The position numbers were made by a program, and so were the translations under genes. A DNA stretch of 15,189 nucleotides from NCBI GenBank assembly GCA_900555495.1, contig USLD01000012.1, forward strand, positions 1 to 15,189. Direction: 5' to 3'. The DNA comes from an uncultured Slackia sp. (GTDB taxonomy: Bacteria > Actinomycetota > Coriobacteriia > Coriobacteriales > Eggerthellaceae). The notes beneath the pieces are model-generated. The model ran no database searches. It saw nothing but the letters and a program-made list of their open reading frames with translations, and was not told where the DNA came from. How positions within the stretch are numbered: position 1 is the first letter of the stretch; every line of letters begins with the position of its first letter. Shown here in pieces: positions 6,926 to 14,780 of the stretch.

Positions 6926-8212
6926 ATGGAGAAGAGGCCGTTTGCTACCAAGGATCAGCTCGAAGCCATAGCCGAGCAGTTCCCCACGCCGTTTCATCTG
7001 TATGACGAGGCGGGAATCCGTCGCAATATGGAGGCCCTGCGCGATGCTTTTTCGTGGAACGAGGGCTATAAAGAGTATTTTGCGGTGAAGGCTACGCCGA
7101 ATCCGTTCCTCATCAAGATCTTGCAGGAATACGGCTGCGGCTGCGATTGCTCGTCGTACACCGAACTCATGCTGTCGGATGCATGCGGCGTACGTGGCCA
7201 TGACATCATGTTTTCTTCGAACGAAACCCCTGCGGCCGATTATGTGCTGGCCGACAAGCTCGGCGCGATCATCAACCTCGACGACATCACACATATCGAT
7301 TTCCTCGAGCAGACCATCGGCTCCATCCCCGAAACGATCAGCTGCCGCTACAATCCCGGCGGCCTGTTCGAAATCAGCAACGGCATCATGGACAACCCTG
7401 GCGATGCCAAGTACGGCATGACCACCGAACAGCTCTACGAGGCGTTTCGTATTCTGAAGCAGAAGGGCGCCAAGCATTTCGGCATCCATGCGTTCCTTTG
7501 CAGCAATACCGTGACCAACGATTACTACCCCAAGCTTGCAGAGGTCCTGTTCAAGCTTGCCGTCGATCTGCAGCGCGAAACGGGTGCGCACATTTCGTTC
7601 ATCAATCTGTCGGGCGGTATCGGCATTCCGTACGAGCCCGGCCAGGAACCCAACGACATCCGCGTCATCGGCGAAGGCGTTCGCCGCGTGTACGAGGACG
7701 TTCTGGTTCCCGCAGGCATGGGCGATGTGGCGCTGTATACCGAGCTCGGCCGCTTCATGCTGGGCCCTTACGGCTGCCTGGTCACGCGCGCCATCCACGA
7801 GAAGCATATCCATAAGGATTACGTGGGTGTGGACGCTTGCGCGGTGAACCTGATGCGTCCTGCGATCTATGGCGCCTATCACCACATCACGGTGGCAGGT
7901 AAAGAAGACGTGCCGTGCGACCACGTGTACGACGTGGTGGGAGGCCTGTGCGAGAACAGCGATAAATTCGCCGTCGATCGTGCGCTTCCCGAGGTCGTCC
8001 CCGGCGACCTTCTGGTCATCCACGACACAGGCGCCCACGGTCATTCCATGGGATACAACTACAACGGCAAGCTGCGCTCGGCCGAGGTGCTGCTGCGCGA
8101 AGACGGAAGCGCGCAGCTCATTCGCCGCGCCGAGACGCCGGCGGATTATTTCGCGACGCTCGATTGCTTCGACGACTATTCCTATCTGGCGCACAAGCCC
8201 GAACGAATCTAG
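6926..8212 (+). CDS. lysA: Diaminopimelate decarboxylase
   Basis: This 428-residue fold-type III PLP enzyme removes CO2 from meso-diaminopimelate to give L-lysine, the last step of lysine synthesis. The PLP-binding lysine is Lys55 in YFAVKATPNPF. The phosphate-binding glycine block is INLSGGIGIPYEPG, the second-barrel segment is YTELGRFMLGPYG, and the active-site cysteine block is VVGGLCENSDKFA (Cys342). HDTGAHGHSMGYNYNG near the C-terminus is the usual end of the PLP pocket. The block GGLCENSDKF differs from the commoner GPxCESxD and places it in a variant LysA branch. The start is ATG 6926 with AAAGGTG seven bases upstream. The frame stays open back to 6755, but that stretch is the riboswitch terminator and leader. 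It is the first gene of the operon; dapA follows after 42 bases. Carboxynorspermidine decarboxylase is a related alternative, made unlikely by the lysine riboswitch and dap neighbours. Confidence 0.95.
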   Translation: MEKRPFATKDQLEAIAEQFPTPFHLYDEAGIRRNMEALRDAFSWNEGYKEYFAVKATPNPFLIKILQEYGCGCDCSSYTELMLSDACGVRGHDIMFSSNETPAADYVLADKLGAIINLDDITHIDFLEQTIGSIPETISCRYNPGGLFEISNGIMDNPGDAKYGMTTEQLYEAFRILKQKGAKHFGIHAFLCSNTVTNDYYPKLAEVLFKLAVDLQRETGAHISFINLSGGIGIPYEPGQEPNDIRVIGEGVRRVYEDVLVPAGMGDVALYTELGRFMLGPYGCLVTRAIHEKHIHKDYVGVDACAVNLMRPAIYGAYHHITVAGKEDVPCDHVYDVVGGLCENSDKFAVDRALPEVVPGDLLVIHDTGAHGHSMGYNYNGKLRSAEVLLREDGSAQLIRRAETPADYFATLDCFDDYSYLAHKPERI

Positions 8213-8254
8213 ATACGGCACAGCGAGAAGATCGCTCTCTCGAAAGGAACGGAT

Positions 8255-9148
8255 ATGGCTGATTTGAAGAACCTCAAGGGCTCGATCGTGGCGCTCGTCA
8301 CGCCGTTCGCCGCCGACGGCAGCGTCGATTTCGACGCTCTCGGCCGCTTGATCGACTTCCATTTGGAAAATGAAACGGACGCATTGCTCGTTTTGGGTAC
8401 GACGGGCGAGTCTTCCACGATGTCTCACGAAGAAGACGACGCGGTATGCGAGTTCACGGTGAAGCGCGTCGCCGGTCGCATTCCCGTCATCGCGGGCAGC
8501 GGCTCCAACTCCACGCAGACCATGGTCGAAAAAAGCCTGAGCTATCAGCGCATCGGCGTCGACGGCCTGCTGCTCATCACCCCGTATTACAACAAGAGCA
8601 ACGAAGAGGGCATCTATCGCCACTTCACCGCCGTTCTCGATGCGGTCGATATTCCGTGCATCTTGTACAACGTGCCCGGCCGCACCGGCTGCTCCATTTC
8701 CGAGCGCAACATCGAGCGCTTGTCCAAGCATCCGAATGCCCTCGGCATCAAAGAGGCGTCCGGCAATATGTCGTATGCCGCCCGCATCGCGCGCTACGTG
8801 AACGAAGACTTCCTCATGTTCTCGGGCAATGACGACATCGTGCTGCCTATGATGGCTCTCGGCGCAAGCGGCGTCATCTCAGTCTGGGCCAATGTCATGC
8901 CGCTCGAGGTCCATCGCATGGTTTGGAGCTATCTCGACGGCAACCACGACGCGGCTCTCGCCGAGCAGCTTCGTTGCATGGACTTGATCGACGCCCTGTT
9001 CTGCGAGGTCAATCCCATTCCTGTGAAGGGAGCCCTCGAAATGATGGGCTACGGCAAGGCCGAATACCGCCAGCCGCTGTGCGAGCTGAGCGATGCGGCC
9101 CGCACTCGCGTCGAACAGGCCCTGAAAGGAGTTGGTCTGATTGGCTAA
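8255..9148 (+). CDS. dapA: 4-hydroxy-tetrahydrodipicolinate synthase
   Basis: The product has 297 residues and condenses pyruvate with aspartate semialdehyde, the first committed step towards diaminopimelate and lysine. It is a TIM-barrel Schiff-base enzyme. The catalytic Lys166 sits in GIKEASG, the triad tyrosine is Tyr138 in YNVPGRTG, and the pyruvate-binding threonines are Thr49-Thr50 in GTTGESST. YYNKSNEEGIYRHF carries the tyrosine that reaches across the dimer. Length and motif spacing match the family, so it should be active. The ATG has AAAGGAAC seven bases upstream. The end overlaps dapB by eight bases, which suggests translational coupling. N-acetylneuraminate lyases share the fold but lack this operon context. 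Confidence 0.97.
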   Translation: MADLKNLKGSIVALVTPFAADGSVDFDALGRLIDFHLENETDALLVLGTTGESSTMSHEEDDAVCEFTVKRVAGRIPVIAGSGSNSTQTMVEKSLSYQRIGVDGLLLITPYYNKSNEEGIYRHFTAVLDAVDIPCILYNVPGRTGCSISERNIERLSKHPNALGIKEASGNMSYAARIARYVNEDFLMFSGNDDIVLPMMALGASGVISVWANVMPLEVHRMVWSYLDGNHDAALAEQLRCMDLIDALFCEVNPIPVKGALEMMGYGKAEYRQPLCELSDAARTRVEQALKGVGLIG

Positions 9149-9887
9149 CGAGCAGAGCGTCCAGCAGGAAATCGGCGTTTTCGTCATCGGAGACGGCCGT
9201 ATGGGCACGATCATTCGCGAACTCGTCGAGGCCGACGCCGGCTTGAAGCTGGTCGGCATCGTCGGCGCCGACACGAAGGAGGACTTGCGCGAAGCGGCCC
9301 CCGCTGCCGACGTGGCCATCGACTTTTCCCATAAAGATATGCTCCCGCTGGTCGAGGCGTATGTCGCCCGCACCGGTGCGGCGCTGGTGAGCGGCGTGAC
9401 GGGGTATTCGGAGGAAGAGCTCGCTCGCGTGAAGGACCTGGGTCGAAATTCGGCCGTCATCCACAGCGCCAATTACTCGCTCGGCGTCGCCGTGCTTCGC
9501 CGCTTGGCCGCCCAGGCCGCCGAGGCGCTCGCCGAATTCGATATCGAAATCACCGAGACGCACCACAATCAGAAGGCCGACGCGCCGAGCGGTACGGCGA
9601 AGCTTCTGCTCGAGGCCGTGAATCCCGGAGGCGCTTACGAGCCGGTGTATGGTCGCGAGGGCATGTGCGGCAAGCGCGATCCGCGCGAGATCGGCGTCCA
9701 TGCATTGCGCGGCGGCACGGTCGCCGGCACGCACACCGTGCATTTCTTCGGCCCCGACGAAGAGGTCGAGCTGACCCATCGCGCTACGAGCCGTCGTATT
9801 TTCGCTACGGGAGCCGTCGCGGCGGCGAAAAGGATCGTCGCACGCGAACCCGGTTTCTACACGTTCGACGAGCTGATGTTCGCATAG
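9141..9887 (+). CDS. dapB: 4-hydroxy-tetrahydrodipicolinate reductase
   Basis: The product has 248 residues and reduces the DapA product to tetrahydrodipicolinate with NAD(P)H. The N-terminal dinucleotide loop is GDGRMG (17-22). The substrate loop E-THHNQKADAPSGTA holds the catalytic His141-His142 and Lys145. The C-terminal GFYTFDELMF is also typical of the family. It starts with TTG at 9141 inside the dapA end, with GGAG nine bases upstream; this gives the expected short N-terminus before the Rossmann strand. The dapA overlap implies coupled translation. dapH follows after 72 bases that hold only a weak GC hairpin (9898-9916) and the next ribosome-binding site. Confidence 0.96.
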   Translation: MANEQSVQQEIGVFVIGDGRMGTIIRELVEADAGLKLVGIVGADTKEDLREAAPAADVAIDFSHKDMLPLVEAYVARTGAALVSGVTGYSEEELARVKDLGRNSAVIHSANYSLGVAVLRRLAAQAAEALAEFDIEITETHHNQKADAPSGTAKLLLEAVNPGGAYEPVYGREGMCGKRDPREIGVHALRGGTVAGTHTVHFFGPDEEVELTHRATSRRIFATGAVAAAKRIVAREPGFYTFDELMFA

Positions 9888-9959
9888 CATGTAAGACGGT
9901 CGGCTTCGCGCCGGTCCATGCCGCTTTCGCGGCCGCATCCACGAAAAAGGAGAACCTTC

Positions 9960-10679
9960 ATGAACGCAGAAGAGATCATCAATTTCATCGCCACGGCTGA
10001 GAAGAAGACGCCCGTGAAGCTGTATGTTCGCGAGAAGCCCGGCCAGAAGATCGATTACGCCGCCCATTGCGACAAGGCCGCCGTCAAGGTTTTCGGCAGC
10101 CGCAAGGGCAAGGTCGTGTTCGGCGATTGGGCCGATCTTGCTCCGGTGCTCGAGGAGAACGCCGACCGCATCGACTATTACGAAATCGAAAACGATTGCC
10201 GCAATTCCGCTGTGCCGTTGCTCGACAAGAAGGGCGTCAACGCTCGTATCGAGCCTGGCGCGATCATTCGCGACCAGGTGGAGATCGGCGACAACGCGGT
10301 CATCATGATGGGTGCGGTCATCAACATCGGCGCCGTGATCGGCGAAGGCACCATGATCGACATGGGCTGCGTCCTGGGCGGCCGCGCCACCGTAGGCAAG
10401 CATTGCCATATCGGCGCGGGAACCGTTCTTGCCGGCGTGGTCGAGCCCGCTAGCGCGACGCCCGTTATCGTGGAGGACAACGTCATGATGGGTGCCAACG
10501 CCGTCGTGCTCGAGGGCGTTCATGTCGGCGAGGGCGCTGTCGTGGCCGCCGGCGCCGTGGTGGTCAACGACGTTCCTGCGGGAGCCGTCGTCGCCGGCGT
10601 TCCTGCAAAGGTCATCAAGATGAAGGACGAGAAGACCGAAGGCAAGACTGCTCTCGTGGATGCACTGCGCACGCTCTAG
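9960..10679 (+). CDS. dapH: Tetrahydrodipicolinate N-acetyltransferase
   Basis: The product has 239 residues and transfers acetyl from acetyl-CoA to tetrahydrodipicolinate, opening the acetylated branch of diaminopimelate synthesis. The N-terminal domain begins MNAEEIINFIATAEKKTPVK, as in Bacillus-type DapH. From about residue 94 the sequence is a left-handed beta-helix of hexapeptide repeats (ARIEPGAIIRDQVEIGDNAV, then GAVINIGAVIGEGTMIDMG, VLGGRATVGKHCHIGAG). It includes the diagnostic loop AGVVEPASATPVIVEDNV and the final GVPAKVIK. This pattern is that of DapH and not of succinyl-type DapD, which is longer with a different N-terminus. The ATG has AAGGAG eight bases upstream. It is the last gene of the riboswitch operon and is followed by a strong hairpin. 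Confidence 0.95.
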   Translation: MNAEEIINFIATAEKKTPVKLYVREKPGQKIDYAAHCDKAAVKVFGSRKGKVVFGDWADLAPVLEENADRIDYYEIENDCRNSAVPLLDKKGVNARIEPGAIIRDQVEIGDNAVIMMGAVINIGAVIGEGTMIDMGCVLGGRATVGKHCHIGAGTVLAGVVEPASATPVIVEDNVMMGANAVVLEGVHVGEGAVVAAGAVVVNDVPAGAVVAGVPAKVIKMKDEKTEGKTALVDALRTL

Positions 10680-10700
10680 GGCTTTATGTCGATATCGTTT

Positions 10701-10740
10701 GCGGACGAAGGGCCTCGCTCATGCGGGGCCCTTCGTCCGT
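10701..10740 (+). terminator. Terminator after dapH, between convergent genes
   Basis: A long hairpin pairs GGACGAAGGGCC (10703-10714) perfectly with GGCCCTTCGTCC (10727-10738). It continues inward through T-G and CGC/GCG to a TCAT loop. The T tract is poor (GTTATG). It lies 21 bases after dapH and may also stop transcripts coming from the convergent luxR gene. Confidence 0.75.
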
Positions 10741-10900
10741 TATGGGGCAAAGCCTTGCTCTGTTCGCAACGTAAGGCCGCTCGACTTTGCGTGTCGGCAT
10801 CATGCTCTTCGTGCGGGCTTCAGCCGTCTGGATAATCGCAATTGGCGAAACCGGATTGAAAGCGGGCGGCGCTTGCAGGGGCGGGGGACGGAAATCGACG

Positions 10901-12379
10901 CTACTCGCCCGAAGTTTCCTTTTCGTAAAGCGAAATCGTTTCGTCGCGATTGTGCGTGTCGCATTTGCGATAAATGCTGCGAAGGTGCGACTTCACCGTC
11001 GATTCGCTGATGAAGAGGGCGTTCTCGATGTACTTCATGCCCCTTCCCGCTATCCAGAGTTCAAGGACGTCGCGCTCACGGGGCGATATGTCATATGATG
11101 CGGCAAAGGCGTTCATTCGCTTGTCGAGCTCGTCTCCCATTGCGGGGCGTGCTTTCGGTTCTTGATTTTTGGAGCCCTGACCGGCGTCGGCTTTTTGCGA
11201 TGCAGCGATAGGGTCTGTCTTCGAACCCTGTTTGTCGGCTGCTGCATCGGCCCTGTCTTCGTCCTCGAAATCGACTTCGAGGATCAGATGTCCTTCGCTG
11301 AATGCGAAGCTCACGGCTAGCAGTATGGCCACGATGGCCACGGCGAAGAACAAATGACCTTGGGCGGCAAAAAGCGGCGTGACGACTTGGCCGAGCGTAT
11401 TGCCTGCACATTCTGCTATCCAGCCGATCGCGAATACGAGATGGGGTTTTACGGGGGTCTTTTTGGCCCAGAGAGCAAGAACGGTCCAGGTTATCACCTC
11501 GGCTGCCAAATTCGCATAGAACACGAGCGCTGCGGTGATGCCTGTCGAAGATGCAAGAAGGAACACGAAGCCCGCGAAGCAGGATAGAAGGATCTTGTAG
11601 AAGATGGACGGGTCTATGCGTTTTTTGACCAGTAGGGCGCTGCCGATGAAGAACGCGGTAATCGAAAGAGGGACAAGCAGCGAAATCAGCGTAACGGAGG
11701 AGTTGAACTGCTCGAATTCGGGGGCGAGGGTCGCGATGGAGCGGACTATGAAGAAGGTCACCGCCAGGCCGAGCAAAGTACGAGCGGGAATGGCGGCGGC
11801 TATCACCTCGCGCATCGTGCGAGAGGCGTCATTTTCCGAACCGCCATCGCGCATTTTCGGAAGCAAAATCATGGAGAGCAGCGGTAGTAGCGAAGACGCG
11901 GTGCTTGCGATCGCGGCGGGGCAGGAGAGGATGGCCCAGCAGGCGATGGCGGCGATGCTGAGCGCGCAACCCGTCGTGACGATGATCGCCCGAGGCTGGA
12001 GGTCGGCAAAGGTGTCGAACCACGACATGATTACCACGATTGCGAAAAATCCAGATAAAGCAAGTCCCCCTAAACGAAGGGCTTCGGCGGCAGCGAATGC
12101 CGGGTGGGTGTACAGAAGGGTTCCCACGGCCATAAGGACGCTTGCCGTGACGACGAAGGGGGTCTTGCCCGAAATCGAAGGGAAGGTCCTGAGGAAGACG
12201 ATGCTGCTTAGGCAGGCTACCAGGCCTGGAAGCATGGACATCGGTGCGGCGTAGACGTCGCTCGGCGACCCGAAGGCCGGCGAGAACAGCAGGACGATCG
12301 CCCAGGCGCATACGCATGCATAGCCGACCGCGAAGCAGGCATGGGCGGGAATGAAGGCTATTTCGCGTGACTCGATCAA
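10901..12379 (-). CDS. Membrane LuxR-family transcriptional regulator (12 predicted helices)
   Basis: The protein has 492 residues: about twelve hydrophobic segments, a charged linker (around 360-425, rich in Asp/Glu/Lys/Ala), and a C-terminal LuxR-type helix-turn-helix. The HTH (431-483) reads ISPRERDVLELWIAGRGMKY, then ENALFISESTVKSHLRSIYR, with the invariant Glu, Val and Thr-Val-Lys positions present. Such membrane LuxR proteins are numerous in Eggerthellaceae and often sit beside Tat-exported reductases, as here. The membrane part resembles a transporter-like sensor, though its ligand is unknown. The start is TTG at 12377-12379, chosen because a perfect AGGAGG lies four bases upstream; the frame is open to 12568 but has no comparable site. 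It is divergent from the reductase gene, sharing a 268-base control region. It has no obvious terminator of its own before the dapH hairpin. Control of the reductase gene is an inference from position. Confidence 0.9.
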   Translation of the reverse strand: MIESREIAFIPAHACFAVGYACVCAWAIVLLFSPAFGSPSDVYAAPMSMLPGLVACLSSIVFLRTFPSISGKTPFVVTASVLMAVGTLLYTHPAFAAAEALRLGGLALSGFFAIVVIMSWFDTFADLQPRAIIVTTGCALSIAAIACWAILSCPAAIASTASSLLPLLSMILLPKMRDGGSENDASRTMREVIAAAIPARTLLGLAVTFFIVRSIATLAPEFEQFNSSVTLISLLVPLSITAFFIGSALLVKKRIDPSIFYKILLSCFAGFVFLLASSTGITAALVFYANLAAEVITWTVLALWAKKTPVKPHLVFAIGWIAECAGNTLGQVVTPLFAAQGHLFFAVAIVAILLAVSFAFSEGHLILEVDFEDEDRADAAADKQGSKTDPIAASQKADAGQGSKNQEPKARPAMGDELDKRMNAFAASYDISPRERDVLELWIAGRGMKYIENALFISESTVKSHLRSIYRKCDTHNRDETISLYEKETSGE

Positions 12380-12647
12380 AATTCCTCCTGGAGTGACGTT
12401 CGATGCATTATCGCATAATGGCTGCATGTCGAACGGAAGATCCGACCATGATGGTTGATGCATTCTTAGAATCATAAGCGCATGAACAGGGATTTTAATC
12501 GTCGGCCGACCTTTTCGACCATGACGGTGGGTGTACGCCGGTTGGTTTTCTAACACAATGCGGGGCATCGGTTCGAATGGCTCCGCCTCCTCTTAATGGC
12601 GGTGCCGTTCCGGGCCGACGCTATAGGAGAGAATGGGAGGGAATGCC
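12380..12647. promoter_or_regulatory. Divergent control region between luxR-type and reductase genes
   Basis: This gap holds no gene. It contains two short dyads, ATTAT-CGC-ATAAT (12407-12419) and ATTCT-T-AGAAT (12462-12472). The octamer GATGCATT is repeated at 12402 and 12457. A hairpin, GGCTCCGCC with GGCGGTGCC (12579-12606), stands about 40 bases before the reductase start. A possible minus-strand -10 (GATAAT, complement of 12408-12413) overlaps the first dyad. I could not place a convincing full promoter for the reductase. Confidence 0.45.
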
Positions 12648-14435
12648 ATGTTCAATGAAACCGAGGGAATCAGTCGTCGTAACTTTTTGTCCGGTGCTGC
12701 CGTTATGGGAGCTGCGTTTGCAGGCGTAGCCGGTCTTTCGGGGTGTGCGCCGAGCGCTGCTTCTTCTAAGGATGAGGCTTCCGCATCGTCCGAATCGTCT
12801 GTGACCACGGTCGGATACGATGGAACGGGCGCATTGCCTTGGTTGGGAGAAAAACCCGAGATCGCCGATGCCGATGTGGCCGAAAGCATCGATGCGGATG
12901 TCGTCGTCGTCGGCCTTGGTTGCGCGGGTGTTCCTGCCGCACGTGCCGCCGCAGAGGCAGGCGCCAAGGTCGTATGTCTGGAAACGTCGTCTAAGCTGAA
13001 TAGCGCGGCGAGCGACATGGCCATCTTCGGTGGCCAGACGCAGGCGCAGTGGGGCCGCGGCGATGGCTTCCTCGACAAGAAGATGGTCGTCAACATGCAC
13101 ATGGAAGAGTGCAGCCACCATGCGAATTACGGCATCATCAGCCGATATTATGACGAGTCGGGTGCGGCTCTCGACTGGTTCATTGAGCCGAGCGACGTGT
13201 ATATCGCGGAAGAGAGCTATGCTGAGATTCCGGAAGAAGGCCAGAAGAACTACCTGTATCCCTACATGTATCCGATGCCCGAAACCTACGATTACACGCA
13301 GGAAGACCTGCCCTGCTATCCTACTTCTGTGGGCTTCAGCAGTCTTGCTACCGTGATGGCAGATAACCTTCAGGCGGCCGTAGATGCGGGTGCCGAGGTT
13401 CGTTATAAGACCAAGGGAGTCGAGCTGATTCAGGATGAGAGCGGGGCAATAGCCGGCATATACGCACAAGAGACCGGCTCGGAGAAGTACATTAGAATCA
13501 ACGCTAAGAGCGTTGTACTTGCAACGGGCGACTATCTCGGCAACGAAGATATGATGAAGTTCTACGCTCCCGAGTGCATTGAGAACGGTATTCAGATTTT
13601 GAGCATCGATACCGACGACGAAGGCAACTACACCAATGTGGGCGAAGGCCACAAGATGGGCGCATGGGCTGGCGCGGCCGTCGAGCAGTGGCATGCTCCC
13701 ATAATTCACCACATGGGCGGCGGCGCTGGCGCCGACGGTCGTGGCGTGATCGGCAATAACGGATACCTGTGGCTGAATTTGCGCGGTGAGCGCTTCATGA
13801 ACGAGGATCTTCCGGGGCAGCAGCTTGAAAATCAAGTCGAGCTGCAACCTCAGCGTAAAGCGTATCAGTTCTTCGATTCCGCCTGGCCCGAGCAGCTCGC
13901 CTATTTCCCCGCAGCGCATGGCGTCGCATGTTTTTATCGCGATGAGCCCCTGCCTGAATACGCTGCCGCAGGCCTTAAAATCAATGTGCGCACCGATTCC
14001 GATATCGAGACGGCCGTCGAAGAGGGGCGTTGCCTGAAGGGCGACACCATCGATGAGTTGCTGGCTCAAATCGAAGGAATGGATGTAGATGCGGCGAAGG
14101 CATCGATCGAACGCTATAACGAATTGGCCAAAAACGGCGAAGACACCGACTTTTTCAAAAGCTCCAAACGCCTTTTCCCGCTGGAGAATGGACCCTTTTA
14201 TGCGGCAGAGTGCGGCTGTGCGCTGAATCTCGGTAACCTCGGTGGATTCGAGTCCGACAAAGAATGCCGAGTGTACGATAGCGAGCGCAACGTCATCAAA
14301 GGCCTGTACGTATGTGGAGCAACGCAGGGCGGTCGATTCAATGTGCAGTACCCCATTTCGTTGAAGGGCTTGAGCGCCGGCATGTGCATGGTTTATGGCA
14401 AGATCGCCGGAGAAAACGCCGCAGCTGGAAAATAA
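12648..14435 (+). CDS. Tat-exported FAD-dependent reductase lipoprotein, fumarate reductase/flavocytochrome c family
   Basis: The protein has 595 residues. The N-terminus has a twin-arginine motif SRRNFL (9-14), a hydrophobic stretch, and a lipobox LSGC with Cys33, so it should be exported folded with FAD and anchored by lipid. A Ser/Ala linker follows. The FAD fold begins DADVVVVGLGCAG (GxGxxG at 89-94) and ends GLYVCGATQGGRFNVQYPIS and GKIAGENAAAG. The catalytic-arginine block is GERFMNED (Arg382). Where fumarate reductases have HTMGG, this protein reads CALNLGNLGG (524-533), with no His, so fumarate itself is doubtful as substrate. There is no heme-binding CxxCH and no FMN-binding domain, so electrons must come from separate proteins not encoded here. 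The start ATG 12648 has GGGAGGG six bases upstream; ATG 12633 is a weaker alternative. It is likely regulated by the divergent membrane LuxR protein. Related Eggerthellaceae enzymes reduce drugs or dietary compounds, but the substrate here is unknown. Confidence 0.9.
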   Translation: MFNETEGISRRNFLSGAAVMGAAFAGVAGLSGCAPSAASSKDEASASSESSVTTVGYDGTGALPWLGEKPEIADADVAESIDADVVVVGLGCAGVPAARAAAEAGAKVVCLETSSKLNSAASDMAIFGGQTQAQWGRGDGFLDKKMVVNMHMEECSHHANYGIISRYYDESGAALDWFIEPSDVYIAEESYAEIPEEGQKNYLYPYMYPMPETYDYTQEDLPCYPTSVGFSSLATVMADNLQAAVDAGAEVRYKTKGVELIQDESGAIAGIYAQETGSEKYIRINAKSVVLATGDYLGNEDMMKFYAPECIENGIQILSIDTDDEGNYTNVGEGHKMGAWAGAAVEQWHAPIIHHMGGGAGADGRGVIGNNGYLWLNLRGERFMNEDLPGQQLENQVELQPQRKAYQFFDSAWPEQLAYFPAAHGVACFYRDEPLPEYAAAGLKINVRTDSDIETAVEEGRCLKGDTIDELLAQIEGMDVDAAKASIERYNELAKNGEDTDFFKSSKRLFPLENGPFYAAECGCALNLGNLGGFESDKECRVYDSERNVIKGLYVCGATQGGRFNVQYPISLKGLSAGMCMVYGKIAGENAAAGK

Positions 14436-14500
14436 GGGATATATTCGGCGCCGTACCCCCCTCCGTTGCCGGCGCATGTTCATACGGGTTTGAGACCCAT

Positions 14501-14538
14501 GCGAAGAGGGCCCTCTGTGCGACAGGGGTCCTCTTCGC
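14501..14538 (+). terminator. Long hairpin after the reductase gene, probable terminator
   Basis: GCGAAGAGG (14501-14509) pairs perfectly with CCTCTTCGC (14530-14538). Inside it continue a G-T pair, CCC/GGG, a bulged T, and CTGT/ACAG around a GCG loop, giving about 17 pairs. No T tract follows. Confidence 0.65.
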
Positions 14539-14621
14539 GCGTATGGGGAGCGGACTTCTCTCCGGGCTTATCGTGCAGGGGGAGGCGTTCCTTCCTAAGC
14601 GCCTCAAAGGGCGGCCGGATG

Positions 14622-14630
14622 TGGTATCCT
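14622..14630 (+). promoter_or_regulatory. Candidate extended -10 of tRNA-Ser
   Basis: TGGTATCCT carries a TG dinucleotide one base before a -10-like TATCCT and ends 12 bases before the tRNA. No clear -35 is present. Confidence 0.4.
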
Positions 14631-14642
14631 TCAATGCGTTTT

Positions 14643-14730
14643 GGAGGAATGGCCGAGTGGTTGAAGGCACTTGTCTTGAAAACAAGCAGGGTGAAAGCCC
14701 TCGTGGGTTCAAATCCTACTTCCTCCGCCA
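14643..14730 (+). tRNA. tRNA-Ser (anticodon TGA)
   Basis: The 88 bases form a type II tRNA. The acceptor arm is GGAGGAA with TTCCTCC, the anticodon arm CTTGT/ACAAG encloses CTTGAAA, there is a long variable arm (CAGGGTGAAAGCCCTC), and the T loop is TTCAAAT. The anticodon TGA reads serine UCA and UCG codons. The discriminator is G and CCA is encoded. It has its own terminator and lies about 400 bases before the 16S gene, in the same direction. Confidence 0.97.
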
Positions 14731-14740
14731 GATGCTTCTA

Positions 14741-14775
14741 CCCCGTCTCGATCGTTCGTGTCGGGGTTTTCTTTT
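14741..14775 (+). terminator. Rho-independent terminator of tRNA-Ser
   Basis: CCCCG and CGGGG close a hairpin (14741-14766) with an inner CGA-TCGT-TCG stem, followed by TTTTCTTTT. It separates the tRNA from the rRNA operon. Confidence 0.92.
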
Positions 14776-14780
14776 GTGCC

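Noticed and set aside
7921..7937. Second parS-like dyad CCACGTGTACGACGTGG
   Set aside because: It shares only the CACGTG-like part, has a 5-base centre, and encodes ordinary lysA codons, so it does not match the parS consensus.
6836..8731. Minus-strand open frame of 631 codons opposite lysA and dapA
   Set aside because: It runs across two real genes and their gap and has antisense-type composition. No motif or ribosome-binding site supports it.
9009..10523. Minus-strand open frame of 504 codons opposite dapB and dapH
   Set aside because: It crosses three confirmed plus-strand genes and has no coding signature of its own.
12621..14483. Minus-strand open frame of 620 codons opposite the flavin reductase
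   Set aside because: It is the mirror of a strongly supported gene. Its translation is Arg/His-rich with no recognisable motif, as expected from a GC-rich antisense frame.
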